A DNA stretch of 64,000 nucleotides from assembly GCF_900149705.1 (NCBI RefSeq), contig NZ_LT703001.1:2591001-2655000 (forward strand), in the 5' to 3' direction. Positions 53,998-62,604 of the stretch are shown piece by piece. The translations under genes and the position numbers were made by a program. The notes under the pieces were generated by a model. That model made no database searches. It was given only the letters and a program-made list of their open reading frames with translations, and was not told the DNA's origin. The stretch is from Sphingorhabdus sp. Alg231-15. Lineage in GTDB: Bacteria > Pseudomonadota > Alphaproteobacteria > Sphingomonadales > Sphingomonadaceae. Each line of letters begins with the position of its first letter. Within the stretch, counting starts at the first letter, position 1.

Positions 53998-54405
53998 ATG
54001 TTAAAACTGACTTCAATAGCAATGACCGGCCTTCTCGCATTGGTCGCCATCTCACCTGCACAAGCGGCAAATCTGGCGGATAATGTCGCAGCTTCCGGTG
54101 CAACCATCGTGGTTGATAATGGCGTCGAAACGCCAGTTTCAGCTGACGCTTTGCAAGGCAAGGCTGAGAACCGCGGGCATTTCCGATCACGCGGATTTGG
54201 CCATCGGGGCGGCTTTCGTTCGCACGGCCGATTTGGTCATCATCGCGGTCTGCATCACGGCAAATCGCACCTGAAGCACAAGAAGGTTTTCGGTCATCAT
54301 AAAGGGATCTCCCGTCATCGTGATCGCAGCTTTGGGCATCACAAAAAGTTCAGCAAATTCGGCCATTCGAAATTTTATGGCCACCGGAATTTCCGTCACC
54401 GGTAA
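53998..54405 (+). CDS. secreted histidine-rich protein
   Basis: A 135-residue protein with a signal peptide (about 1-24, ending AQAA) and an extreme composition in the C-terminal 77 residues: 17 histidines together with many Gly, Arg, Lys and Phe, in FGHHRG, FGHHKG and FGHHKK-like units. The conserved N-terminal mature part (about 25-55) is plain. Such His-rich secreted proteins commonly bind Zn, Cu or Ni, but no family is recognised here. It stands alone with a GGAG-type site 7 bases before the ATG. It could be a metal buffer or envelope stabiliser. Confidence 0.75.
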   Translation: MLKLTSIAMTGLLALVAISPAQAANLADNVAASGATIVVDNGVETPVSADALQGKAENRGHFRSRGFGHRGGFRSHGRFGHHRGLHHGKSHLKHKKVFGHHKGISRHRDRSFGHHKKFSKFGHSKFYGHRNFRHR

Positions 54406-54495
54406 GTCGGCGGAAAGGCCCTTGCACGCTTAGTGTTAAGTGCAGGGTCGCAGGGTCAGGCGGTGTCTTTTTAGTCGAAGGTGCCGCCTGATTCC

Positions 54496-55266
54496 CTAAA
54501 AGGCTTTGATCAATGCCATTGTGGCTGCAATCCCGAGCAGAAAGACAACAAAGCCGCGCCACACCGGCTCGGATATGCTGCCGAAAAATCGCGCGCCCAG
54601 ATGATTGCCACTGATCATCAGCGGGCAGGCGAGCAGACTAAGAACCAATATTTGTTCATCAATCATCCCGCGCCACCAGGCGACTGCTGTTGCCATTGTG
54701 GCCGCAGCAAAGAAAATCGTGATCATCGACCCGCGTGCGGTTATTGGCGGAACAGCTTTGCGGACAAAATGCAGAATTACGGGTGGACCGGGCATGGCGG
54801 CAAAGCCATTGAGCAGACCCGACAAACTGCCAACCATCAGGATATGAAGAGGCGCGCTGTTCATCTCCGGGGGGCGTTTCATCATAAAGGCAAGAAAGCT
54901 ACCAATGGCGATGATCGTGATGATCAGCCGCGCGAGATCAGCGCTGACGATATCGAGCAGCCATAGGCCCGCCGGTGTTAGCAAGCAGGATAAGGCCGCT
55001 ATCTTGGCCACCATTGGCCGGTCGATCACGCGCACCGCGCTGCGAATACCAAAGGGTCCGATAATCAGTTGCATCAATATGGCCATGATCACCGCCGTTG
55101 TTGGCGCAGTAACCAGGCTGACGAGCGGAACCGCCAGTATCGCATAGCCGAACCCGGTCAATCCGCGGAAAAAGGCAGCGCCAAATACAATGGAGCACAC
55201 CAGCAGGAACGGGAGCAAATTCAGTCCGGCATGGGCATTTAGCCAGATATTGAGCGTGTCGATCAT
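54496..55266 (-). CDS. TauE/SafE family anion exporter
   Basis: A 256-residue membrane protein with about eight helices in two repeats. The N-terminal FFRGLTGFGYAILAVP and the second-half LSGLLNGFAAMPGPPVILH are the two repeated TauE/SafE signatures. The family moves sulfite, sulfoacetate or other organosulfonates. It is 70 bases downstream of a TetR regulator gene on the same strand, which may control it. Confidence 0.87.
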   Translation of the reverse strand: MIDTLNIWLNAHAGLNLLPFLLVCSIVFGAAFFRGLTGFGYAILAVPLVSLVTAPTTAVIMAILMQLIIGPFGIRSAVRVIDRPMVAKIAALSCLLTPAGLWLLDIVSADLARLIITIIAIGSFLAFMMKRPPEMNSAPLHILMVGSLSGLLNGFAAMPGPPVILHFVRKAVPPITARGSMITIFFAAATMATAVAWWRGMIDEQILVLSLLACPLMISGNHLGARFFGSISEPVWRGFVVFLLGIAATMALIKAF

Positions 55267-55336
55267 GCTGGCTCTTTGCCGATTTTGAGATCAAGGGCAA
55301 CCGCCCATTTCATCACATGACGCAACGGCCGATGCT

Positions 55337-55975
55337 TCAGCTCGCAATATGGAGTTTTGCCTTTTTCGAGGCGTCCTTGCTGCGTGCTTTCAGGCCCATG
55401 AGGATCGTGTCGATGACCTGATGGAGCCGATCTTCATCGGCTAGGTGCATCATATCCATCATAAGATTGGGGTTGCAAAATGGTTGGACCATCGTGTTGA
55501 CCAATGAGACGATCTGATCCAGCTCCAGTCCCTCAAAATAGCCTTCTTCCATCGCTTCGGCGAGGATGATCGCCATATAATGGTCGGTAAGATCAACATA
55601 GCCGCGGATCACCTCAAAATGCTGGTCACCCAATTCCATGTAGGACCGGAAAAGGTCTGGATCTTCCTCAAAGCGGGCACGCTTGATCTGCAGCCGGCGG
55701 GCAAAAAACTCAAAGAGCTTTTGTCGGGCGGGCATGTTCGCCTCGACCAAATCCTCGATAATCGTGATCAATTCCGCAAACCAGCGCCCCGCCATTGCCT
55801 CTGCTAGTTCGTCCTTATTTTCAAAGAAGCGATAGACGTTGGACTGGGACATTCCTGCTTCGGCCGCCAGATCGGTAATGGTGAAATTAATCGCACCGCG
55901 TTCGCGGATAATCACTTCCGCGGTTTGAATAAGTTTTTCACGACCGGCTTCAATATCGGTTTCAGGACGGGGCAT
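55337..55975 (-). CDS. TetR-family transcriptional regulator
   Basis: A 212-residue regulator with the TetR N-terminal helix-turn-helix (FTITDLAAEAGMSQSNVYRF then FENKDELAEAM) and a helical ligand domain. Start at 55975 has AGGAG 7 bases upstream; an in-frame ATG 8 codons earlier is less likely. It precedes the TauE-like gene, and its ligand is unknown. Confidence 0.9.
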   Translation of the reverse strand: MPRPETDIEAGREKLIQTAEVIIRERGAINFTITDLAAEAGMSQSNVYRFFENKDELAEAMAGRWFAELITIIEDLVEANMPARQKLFEFFARRLQIKRARFEEDPDLFRSYMELGDQHFEVIRGYVDLTDHYMAIILAEAMEEGYFEGLELDQIVSLVNTMVQPFCNPNLMMDMMHLADEDRLHQVIDTILMGLKARSKDASKKAKLHIAS

Positions 55976-56159
55976 CGGAGGACTCCTGCTTTGCTTCACG
56001 TATCTGTAATATATAGATGAGACGGTTTTATGATAAAAGATATTTTTTTTTATTTTTCAATTACCCCAGACGTAAGGGGATCATGGCTATCTGGTTTAGC
56101 CTTTGGACGCCGACAGTGCATGCTAGTAAAGAAAGTCACAGATTCTTGGCGATGCTTTG

Positions 56160-56192
56160 ATGTCTGCTTTGGGCGCAAAAGCGGACACTGGA
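56160..56192. repeat. dispersed palindromic repeat, copy F (short)
   Basis: ATGTCTGCTTT...AAAGCGGACACTGG with the centre GGGCGCA is almost identical to copy B 16 kb away. It lies just after the stop codon of the gene at 56198 (read on the other strand), in the gap to the TetR gene. Confidence 0.75.
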
Positions 56193-56197
56193 ACTAT

Positions 56198-56665
56198 TTA
56201 AGTTTCCGTGCCATCGCCTAAGTGTAAAACCCCATCGCGCGTTGAAAACCAGCGGTGAGGTAAAGTACGATGATCGGTCACATACCATTGAGGCTGACCA
56301 TCTGTAGTTGAAAAAGACAGCAATCGATTTCCGCCATCCAATGTCAGTTCAATTTCTGGCAACCGGCCAAATAATTCAAGTTTCTTCACACGCTGCTGCC
56401 GCAGCTGATCGAAACTGCTCTCCCAAAGCTCCTCATCGCTCCAGCTTCCGCATATGATGGCTGTATCGTTTTCAATTCTCCAACTCCACTCGATGCATAT
56501 GGTGACCTCGCCTTTTGGATCGCCGGGCGTTCCATCACGTCGGGTCCGCGGAGTAAGGTTGCCAAGTTCCAGAAATAGAGCGGAGCCATGTCCTCGCCAA
56601 ACATGGGCTACTTTTGTTTCGATTAAATTTTCGGCAAATGTCGCGAACAAGGTGTGAGCATCCAT
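56198..56665 (-). CDS. hypothetical protein between repeat copies
   Basis: A 155-residue soluble protein, strand-rich, with GSALFLELGNL, GEVTICIEWSWRIE and WYVTDHRTLPHRWF. It resembles small immunity-type or polymorphic-toxin-associated proteins in shape, but I cannot name a family. It is flanked by dispersed repeat copies F and G. The start is uncertain (ATG 56665; weak ribosome site). Confidence 0.6.
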   Translation of the reverse strand: MDAHTLFATFAENLIETKVAHVWRGHGSALFLELGNLTPRTRRDGTPGDPKGEVTICIEWSWRIENDTAIICGSWSDEELWESSFDQLRQQRVKKLELFGRLPEIELTLDGGNRLLSFSTTDGQPQWYVTDHRTLPHRWFSTRDGVLHLGDGTET

Positions 56666-56718
56666 AATTCCACATCGCACGCTACCCAAATCGGTGCAAC
56701 ACAGAAGGCAAACTCGCT

Positions 56719-56750
56719 AATGTCCGCTTTCCAGATAAAGCGGTCACTTT
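56719..56750. repeat. dispersed palindromic repeat, diverged copy G
   Basis: TAATGTCCGCTTTCCAGATA continues to AAGCGGTCACTTT: arms GTCCGCTTT and AAAGCGG(T)CAC with shortened centre. It lies 3 bases downstream of the stop of the SRPBCC gene. Confidence 0.55.
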
Positions 56751-56753
56751 GTT

Positions 56754-57221
56754 TTAGCGGATGTTGGCTTGATCCTTCAGGACATCGTTCAATAGCTCAA
56801 GGGCTAAAGGCCAGTTCTCCTGATGTCCGAGACGGGACTTCTCATCGATGAAACCCGAATGGGTCAGGCGGACTTTGGTCGCTGCTCCTTTGGGAATGAG
56901 GTCGATCCTGAGGATCGTCTCGGCGCCTTCGGTGCCAACGGCTTCTCCGTTTCCCGTTATCCAGGTCAGCTCGATGAGCTTATTCGCTTTCACATCGAGA
57001 AAACGTCCATAGTGGGGATGTCTGCCCCATTCGTCTCGATTGTAGAAGAAGAATGGCCGCCCCCGCTCAGCGACCATTGAAAGCGTTCCGGGTTGAGCGA
57101 ACCAGATGTCCAACTTTTCCGTCCAGGCGGCGTAGACTTCGTCCGGCTCAGCTTCAATCGTGCATTCACAAGTTATTTGGAGGGGGCGCGCTGAAAGGTC
57201 GGGACGGGGAATTAAAAGCAC
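56754..57221 (-). CDS. SRPBCC (AHSA1-like) protein
   Basis: A 155-residue protein with the SRPBCC/START-like fold of the AHSA1 family: TIEAEPDEVYAAWTEKLDIWF early, GRFLDVKANKLIELTWITG (first 19 residues) in the middle and KVRLTHSGFIDE before the final helix. These proteins bind hydrophobic ligands or act as stress-response components. The start codon is GTG at 57221, supported by AGGAG 7 bases upstream. Role here unknown; it is followed by a dispersed repeat copy. Confidence 0.82.
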   Translation of the reverse strand: MLLIPRPDLSARPLQITCECTIEAEPDEVYAAWTEKLDIWFAQPGTLSMVAERGRPFFFYNRDEWGRHPHYGRFLDVKANKLIELTWITGNGEAVGTEGAETILRIDLIPKGAATKVRLTHSGFIDEKSRLGHQENWPLALELLNDVLKDQANIR

Positions 57222-57469
57222 AAGGGTCTCCTGAATCTGCCCAGGTTTAATGGTTCACTATACCTCAGAAAACCATTCTGGGCCATGATCCCTGTTGGTT
57301 AAGTTCCCGATCCCGACCAACATATTCTTCAATGCTCTTTCCTTAAGACTAAAGGGTATCGCAATAAGGTGGCAGTTAATCCCGAGTTGCAGAACGAATC
57401 TGATAGTTGTTTAAGCTACATTCATTTAGGTGACGTTAGGCCGTGCCATACGAACGATGGAGAGAGAAT

Positions 57470-58849
57470 ATGCGGTTTCTTGCTTTCACAGGTCTGGCCT
57501 TGGCCACCCTTGCAACTCCGGCGATCAGCCAGTCCTCTGGTCAGGGTGAAATAGCGGTTACGATTTACAACAACAATCTGGCGTTGGTGCAGGATACAAG
57601 GCGCCTCAATATTCCATCGGGGCGCTCGGTACAGACCTTCCCCGGGGTTTCCGGACAGATCCGTGCGGAAACCGTTGGTTTTAATGCCGCGAACACTGGA
57701 ATTGTCGAACAGAATTTTGACTATGACCTGTTGTCCCCGCAGAAACTGATGGAGAAAGCCGTTGGCGAGACGGTTACCATCGTGCGGATTAATCCTGCCA
57801 CGGGCCGGGAAACTCGGGAGCGCGCCAAAGTGTTGGCGGCCAATGGCGGCGTTGTCCTGCAAATTGGCGGGCGTATCGAAGTGCTGCGTGATGACCGCCT
57901 GCCAACACGGGTTATATTTGACAAGGTTCCCAACAATCTGCGCGCGCGTCCAACATTGTCCGTTACATTGAACAGCACGCGCAGTGGTACCAGGCCCGCG
58001 CAGCTCAGTTATCTGACTGGCGGCATGGGCTGGAAAGCCGATTATGTTGCGTTGTTCGATGAAAGTGCCGGCAAGATGGACGTCCAGGGTTGGGTGACCT
58101 TGACCAATAATACCGGCACGACTTTCAATGATGCGAAAACCTTGCTGGTGGCTGGCACGCCCAGCGTCAATGGCCAGCGCAGCTCGAACCGCCGGAATAA
58201 TATCCGCCGCGCCGGAACGGAATCTGCCAATCGGGAATCGCTTGGCGATTTTTATCTTTATCCGTTGGCAGCACGGACCACGATCGCCAATGCCCAGACC
58301 AAGCAGGTCAGCTTTCTCGACGTAACTGGTGCTTCGGCGCAAAAAGCCTATGAATTTACCAATCGCTGGCTCGGTACACAAAACGAACCGCAGAGCGCGG
58401 CGACGGTATTGCAGTTCAGCGCATCAGCTGATGGCGGCCTCGGCGATGCGCTGCCTGCCGGAACGGTTCGCGTCTATATGAAGGACGCCTCTGGCCAGCC
58501 ACAATTTATTGGCGAAAATAATATTGGCCATACGCCGATGGGATCCGAGCTGGGTCTGAAAACCGGGGAGGCTTTTGATGTGAAGGTAAAGCCAACCGTG
58601 ACCGAAAGGCGGCGGCTGTCATCCACCAAATGGCGCAGCGCCATGTCCTATGAGCTGACCAATGCGCGCTCGACGCCGGTGACGGTCTCGCTCATTCAAG
58701 ACGGATTGGATTTCTATTGGAGCGACACCCGGATCGTCAACGAAAGTCTCAAGAGCGAGCGGCGGTCCTCCAACAGCATTGTCTGGAAAGTCCCGGTACC
58801 GGCCAATGGGCGGGCAACCGTAACCGCAACCTTTGAGACGCGGTTCTAG
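57470..58849 (+). CDS. DUF4139 domain-containing protein (first)
   Basis: A 459-residue secreted protein with a signal peptide (about 1-20). It contains the DUF4139 C-terminal domain (WKADYVALFDESAGKMDVQG, split: WKADYVALF, and the terminal VPANGRATVTATFETRF) and a strand-rich N-terminal part beginning VTIYNNNLALVQDTR. Function of the family is not established. GGAGAG precedes ATG 57470; an upstream ATG at 57443 would add nine residues. Its stop is 3 bases from the second DUF4139 gene, making a tandem pair that probably acts together in the envelope. Confidence 0.85.
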   Translation: MRFLAFTGLALATLATPAISQSSGQGEIAVTIYNNNLALVQDTRRLNIPSGRSVQTFPGVSGQIRAETVGFNAANTGIVEQNFDYDLLSPQKLMEKAVGETVTIVRINPATGRETRERAKVLAANGGVVLQIGGRIEVLRDDRLPTRVIFDKVPNNLRARPTLSVTLNSTRSGTRPAQLSYLTGGMGWKADYVALFDESAGKMDVQGWVTLTNNTGTTFNDAKTLLVAGTPSVNGQRSSNRRNNIRRAGTESANRESLGDFYLYPLAARTTIANAQTKQVSFLDVTGASAQKAYEFTNRWLGTQNEPQSAATVLQFSASADGGLGDALPAGTVRVYMKDASGQPQFIGENNIGHTPMGSELGLKTGEAFDVKVKPTVTERRRLSSTKWRSAMSYELTNARSTPVTVSLIQDGLDFYWSDTRIVNESLKSERRSSNSIVWKVPVPANGRATVTATFETRF

Positions 58850-58852
58850 ACC

Positions 58853-60430
58853 ATGATAGCGCGGGCGCTCATAGCGTTCCTTATGTTTGCGGCCGCGGCC
58901 CCAAGCGCGGCCCAATCGGATTGGGCGCGTCAGCTTGTGACCTCGGACGGCCCGTCCTCGGTATCGGTGACCGTTTATCGCGATCCGCGGCGCACCGGTG
59001 ACAACGGGATGAACCTGAACTATCTCGGCGGCTATGCCTTGATTACCGAGCAGCGCACGGTCACACTGCCCGCGGGTGAAGTGGACTTGCGTTTTGAAGG
59101 TGTTGCGGGCGGGATCATTCCACAATCGGCTATTGTGACAGGCCTGCCGGATGGCGTGATTGAGAAGAACCGCGATGCGGCGCTTCTGTCTCCCTCTGCT
59201 CTGCTCAATGGCTATCTGGGCCGCGGCGTGACAATCCGCAGGACCAGCGCAGTAACTGGTGAGACCAGGGAGTTTGATGCGCAAATCCGCACCGATGCCA
59301 GTGGCGGTGTGGTGCTGCAAACCGCAGAGGGTTTTGAAGCGCTGCAATGCACGGGGCTCAATGAAACGATTGTCTATCCGGCTATTCCTGATGGCCTTTC
59401 CGCCAAGCCCACTTTGTCAGTCAAAAGCCGGGTAGCCACACCAACACGTGCAACTGTGACGCTTTCCTATCTTGCTACCGGCTTTGATTGGCAGGCCAAC
59501 TATGTCGCTGACGTCAGCGCTGATGGCAAGAAGTTGAACCTCTTCTCGTGGGTAACCTTGGCCAATGGCGACGAGACAAGTTTTACCAATGCCCAAACTC
59601 AAACGGTAGCTGGGCAACCGAATAAGGGCCGAGATAATATTCAGCACGCAAGTGGTGGTTCGATCAACTTGGCTTGTTGGCCACAGGGTACGACCAGCGA
59701 CATCATCGCACGATATCGAGCTAACCGCAGCCGCTTGGGTGGTGTTCCAGCTCCCCCTCCGACTTCGATGATGGTGCCCATGGCTATGGAAATGTCCGCT
59801 GATGTGATGGGCGTGACCGCCAGAAAAGTTCAAACCACACAGGAAGATCTCGGCGACCTTAAACTCTATCGCATATCTGTTCCCGTGACCGTTGCTTCGC
59901 AAAGCCAGAAACAGGTGGCAATGTTTGAGAAGACCGCGATTCCCTTCGTGCAGATTTACGAAGCTGAGATCTGGGCGGATAATTATCGTGATGCCACCCC
60001 GCTTGTGACTACGTTGCGTTTTCAGAACAAGAAACGGGACGGCCTGGGACTGGCGCTTCCGGCTGGGAAGCTGGTTGCGTTCAAGGCTGCGGCCGGTGAA
60101 CGCCTGTTGCTCGGTGAAGGTGGCATGGACGACAAGGCGATTGGTGAAGAAGTGGAAGTCAGCATCGGAGAAAGTCCGCTGGTCCGCTATCAACTCCAAG
60201 CGGTCGAGAATGTTGATAATGAGGACCGCAGCTGGACAGCGATGGAACTGACCCTCACCAACGCATCACGTACGGCAGCGCAGGTGGAGATCAAGATTGA
60301 TCATGATGATGATGAAAAACTGCGCAAAATCAGTCAAAAGCTTGGCCGCAAGGACGGCAAGGATTTCTGGAAGGTAACGGTGCCAGCCAATAGCAAGCGT
60401 ATGCTGACCTATCAGGTGGTGCGCCGATAG
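58853..60430 (+). CDS. DUF4139 domain-containing protein (second)
   Basis: A 525-residue paralogue-like neighbour of the preceding protein, with its own signal peptide (about 1-20, ending SAAQS) and the same DUF4139 fold (FDWQANYVADVSADGKKLN, VTVPANSKRMLTYQVV). Between the N-terminal and C-terminal parts is a poorly conserved insert with PAPPPTSMMVPMAMEMS. It starts 3 bases after the first gene's stop, so both are co-translated. The two proteins may form a heteromeric envelope complex; this is inference from their pairing. Confidence 0.85.
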   Translation: MIARALIAFLMFAAAAPSAAQSDWARQLVTSDGPSSVSVTVYRDPRRTGDNGMNLNYLGGYALITEQRTVTLPAGEVDLRFEGVAGGIIPQSAIVTGLPDGVIEKNRDAALLSPSALLNGYLGRGVTIRRTSAVTGETREFDAQIRTDASGGVVLQTAEGFEALQCTGLNETIVYPAIPDGLSAKPTLSVKSRVATPTRATVTLSYLATGFDWQANYVADVSADGKKLNLFSWVTLANGDETSFTNAQTQTVAGQPNKGRDNIQHASGGSINLACWPQGTTSDIIARYRANRSRLGGVPAPPPTSMMVPMAMEMSADVMGVTARKVQTTQEDLGDLKLYRISVPVTVASQSQKQVAMFEKTAIPFVQIYEAEIWADNYRDATPLVTTLRFQNKKRDGLGLALPAGKLVAFKAAAGERLLLGEGGMDDKAIGEEVEVSIGESPLVRYQLQAVENVDNEDRSWTAMELTLTNASRTAAQVEIKIDHDDDEKLRKISQKLGRKDGKDFWKVTVPANSKRMLTYQVVRR

Positions 60431-60465
60431 CGGGAAGCTGAGTCTTATTCCTCGGTTGCTGGAAT

Positions 60466-60882
60466 TCAGCTGAGATATTTGGTTTTCGAACTGTCCGGGA
60501 TTGATCGAGGGCGGTGATCTTCATCAAGAGCCACAAAAGTGAATAGCCCGCTGGTCACCGGCACATGTTCTTCGCCGCGATTGCGTTCGGCGACGACATC
60601 AATACGCAGGCTGACCGATGTGGTGCCGATCCGCTCTACCTGTGCATAGACCGAGACAATATCGCGAGTCAGGATGGGGGCGAGGAAGGACATGGCTTCA
60701 ATCGCAACAGTCGCTGTCGACCCTTGCGCTACACGAGCAGCCATGATGCCGCCGGCAATATCCATCTGCGAGAGAACCCAGCCACCAAAGATGTGGCCAT
60801 TATTGTTAAGGTCGCGCGGCTGCGGCGCCACCCGCAGCACAGGCTGCAGGGCGATCAGCTTGCTCAGCTTTTCGTTACTCAT
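60466..60882 (-). CDS. acyl-CoA thioesterase (hotdog fold)
   Basis: A 138-residue thioesterase of the YciA/BACH type: RDLNNNGHIFGGWVLSQMD supplies the catalytic N/D motif and hotdog helix, and IVSVYAQVERIGTTSVSLRI the following strands. It hydrolyses acyl-CoAs. The start at 60882 lies inside the last codons of the upstream membrane-protein gene (8-base overlap), so the two are translationally coupled. Confidence 0.9.
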   Translation of the reverse strand: MSNEKLSKLIALQPVLRVAPQPRDLNNNGHIFGGWVLSQMDIAGGIMAARVAQGSTATVAIEAMSFLAPILTRDIVSVYAQVERIGTTSVSLRIDVVAERNRGEEHVPVTSGLFTFVALDEDHRPRSIPDSSKTKYLS

Positions 60883-61264
60883 CAGGTGAAATATCCTGGC
60901 TGACCGGATCATCTATACAGTCATCATGACCGGTGCCGCTGGACAGGAACACAAGTCCCATCAACGCCGCGGTCAATAATACTGCCAATCCAACGCCCGC
61001 CGCGGCAGCTATATACATGTGAACCGAAACCAGTCCGTGGAGATAATATAGAAAGCCCAGTGCAGCGGAGATGCAGATGAAGGTGAGCGCACTCATCCAG
61101 CGCATCAGCCGCCAATAACGCGACCATGCGATACCGGCATATAAAGGGTCATCTAGCTGTGAGGGACCAGGCAAATTTCGTAACTCCGTTGGGGCGAATC
61201 TTCTTTGAACCCTATTCGATTTGCCATCAAGTCCAACTTCGACGAAATCTGTGCTATATATCAT
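60875..61264 (-). CDS. hypothetical two-helix membrane protein
   Basis: A 129-residue protein with a polar N-terminal half and two hydrophobic helices (about 57-76 and 82-107), ending in an acidic tail. No family recognised. It overlaps the thioesterase gene and is divergent from the CBS gene. A link to lipid metabolism is suggested only by the coupling. Confidence 0.65.
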   Translation of the reverse strand: MIYSTDFVEVGLDGKSNRVQRRFAPTELRNLPGPSQLDDPLYAGIAWSRYWRLMRWMSALTFICISAALGFLYYLHGLVSVHMYIAAAAGVGLAVLLTAALMGLVFLSSGTGHDDCIDDPVSQDISPDE

Positions 61265-61314
61265 GCTCTAAAAAGGAATCAGGGAGATATTTTGGATATG
61301 GGGAGAGGGCGCAA

Positions 61315-61743
61315 ATGACAATACAGGCGATATTACAGGGTCGTGAAGGACCAATTTTCAGTTGCACGGCAGATCATAGCGTTGCTGACGCTGTGGCCAT
61401 ATTGGCGGAGAAAAGGATTGGTGCTTTGCCGGTAATGAATGGCGACCAGGTCGCCGGGATATTCTCTGAACGGGATGTTTTGCACTGCCTTCAAAGCTTG
61501 GGACCTGCGGGGCTGGACAAGCGCGTCGCAGATGTCATGACGGCTGATGTGATTTCGGTCGACTTGCAAAAAAGCGCCATCGGAGCGCTCTCGCTGATGA
61601 CCAAGCGCCGCATCCGTCATTTGCCAGTGGTCGACGGCGGCAATCTCGTCGCTTTCATATCAATTGGTGATTTGGTCAAATATCGAATCGACAAGATTGA
61701 GAGCGAAGCGGCGGCGATGCGCAACTATATCCAAAGCGCCTGA
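61315..61743 (+). CDS. CBS domain-pair protein
   Basis: A 142-residue protein made of two CBS domains, with GALPVMNGDQVAGIFSERDV in the first and RIRHLPVVDGGNLVAFISIGDL in the second (each given in part). Such proteins bind adenine nucleotides and act as energy sensors. I start it at ATG 61315, preceded by GGAGAGGG; an upstream in-frame start at 61126 would overlap the divergent membrane-protein gene. It is convergent with the isomerase-like gene. Confidence 0.88.
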   Translation: MTIQAILQGREGPIFSCTADHSVADAVAILAEKRIGALPVMNGDQVAGIFSERDVLHCLQSLGPAGLDKRVADVMTADVISVDLQKSAIGALSLMTKRRIRHLPVVDGGNLVAFISIGDLVKYRIDKIESEAAAMRNYIQSA

Positions 61744-61757
61744 TCCCATCGGTCTGC

Positions 61758-62561
61758 CTAACGAATCGCAACACCCATAGCGTCAAGATTGGTGAGAGTT
61801 TTCTGGCGGACTGCTTTGGCTCGTTCCACCGGATCGGGATAGTTATCACGACAGGCTTTGGACCGGACTTCCAGACTGAGCGGAATATCGGCGGGCAGAG
61901 CAGCCAACATGTCCGGAAGGGGCAGCTCACCTTCGCCCGGCACGCTGCGCAAATCAACTGCGTCTTCCATATAGCTGTCGAAATTATCCGCGCAGTGCAG
62001 ATTGCCGTCACATATCTGGCTATAGGTCAACAGACTGCGGTCAACGGCCTTGAGATCGGCGGGCGCATGGCCGGCACGCTGAAAGTGAAGCGTGTCGATC
62101 AACACGGCGGCGGAATCATGATCGCAGTGTGCTATGATATCGAGAGCAGTGTCGAGCGACTGCACGGCGGTGATCATCAAAAATTCAAGCGCGACCCGGA
62201 TACCGGCTGGCGCGGCCCATTGGCAAAGCTGGTGCATCGCGGCTGCGGTGCGCTTGGGGTCGGGTTCAGCGCTGACCACCAGAACGTTCGATGCGCCGAG
62301 CTGCGCTCCTGCATCGATAATCAGCCGGTGGTCGTCGGTTAATTTGCCGCCTTCGGGAATCCAGATGACCTCGACATCAAGTACCTGCAGTTGATACTGG
62401 CGGAGCGCGGCCATAGTCGCCCTGGCTTGTGCCGCGTTCCAATGTTCTGGTTCTATAGTAAAGCCGAGATGGCTAAACCCGGCCTGCCCGGCAGCAATAG
62501 CAACCTGATCGGGTAGAAATTCGGGAAGGGTGCCAGCGGCCAAAGACAATATCTGGGACAT
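61758..62561 (-). CDS. sugar phosphate isomerase/epimerase (AP_endonuc_2 fold)
   Basis: A 267-residue TIM-barrel protein of the xylose-isomerase-like family: LALEFLMIT with an acidic metal residue, VLIDTLHFQRAGHAP and the GEGELPLPDMLAALP strand-loop are recognisable. Family members include inosose isomerases, dehydratases and epimerases. The substrate is unknown. It follows the flippase gene on the minus strand at 43 bases, so they may be co-transcribed and act in polysaccharide or sugar metabolism. Confidence 0.82.
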   Translation of the reverse strand: MSQILSLAAGTLPEFLPDQVAIAAGQAGFSHLGFTIEPEHWNAAQARATMAALRQYQLQVLDVEVIWIPEGGKLTDDHRLIIDAGAQLGASNVLVVSAEPDPKRTAAAMHQLCQWAAPAGIRVALEFLMITAVQSLDTALDIIAHCDHDSAAVLIDTLHFQRAGHAPADLKAVDRSLLTYSQICDGNLHCADNFDSYMEDAVDLRSVPGEGELPLPDMLAALPADIPLSLEVRSKACRDNYPDPVERAKAVRQKTLTNLDAMGVAIR

Positions 62562-62604
62562 GCTGTCGGCCTAGCTGATGCTTGCCGCCATGCAATGCAC
62601 GCTT

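Noticed and set aside
57422..58381. 319-residue minus-strand frame opposite the first DUF4139 gene
   Set aside because: The plus strand has signal peptide, domain and start signals; this frame has none.
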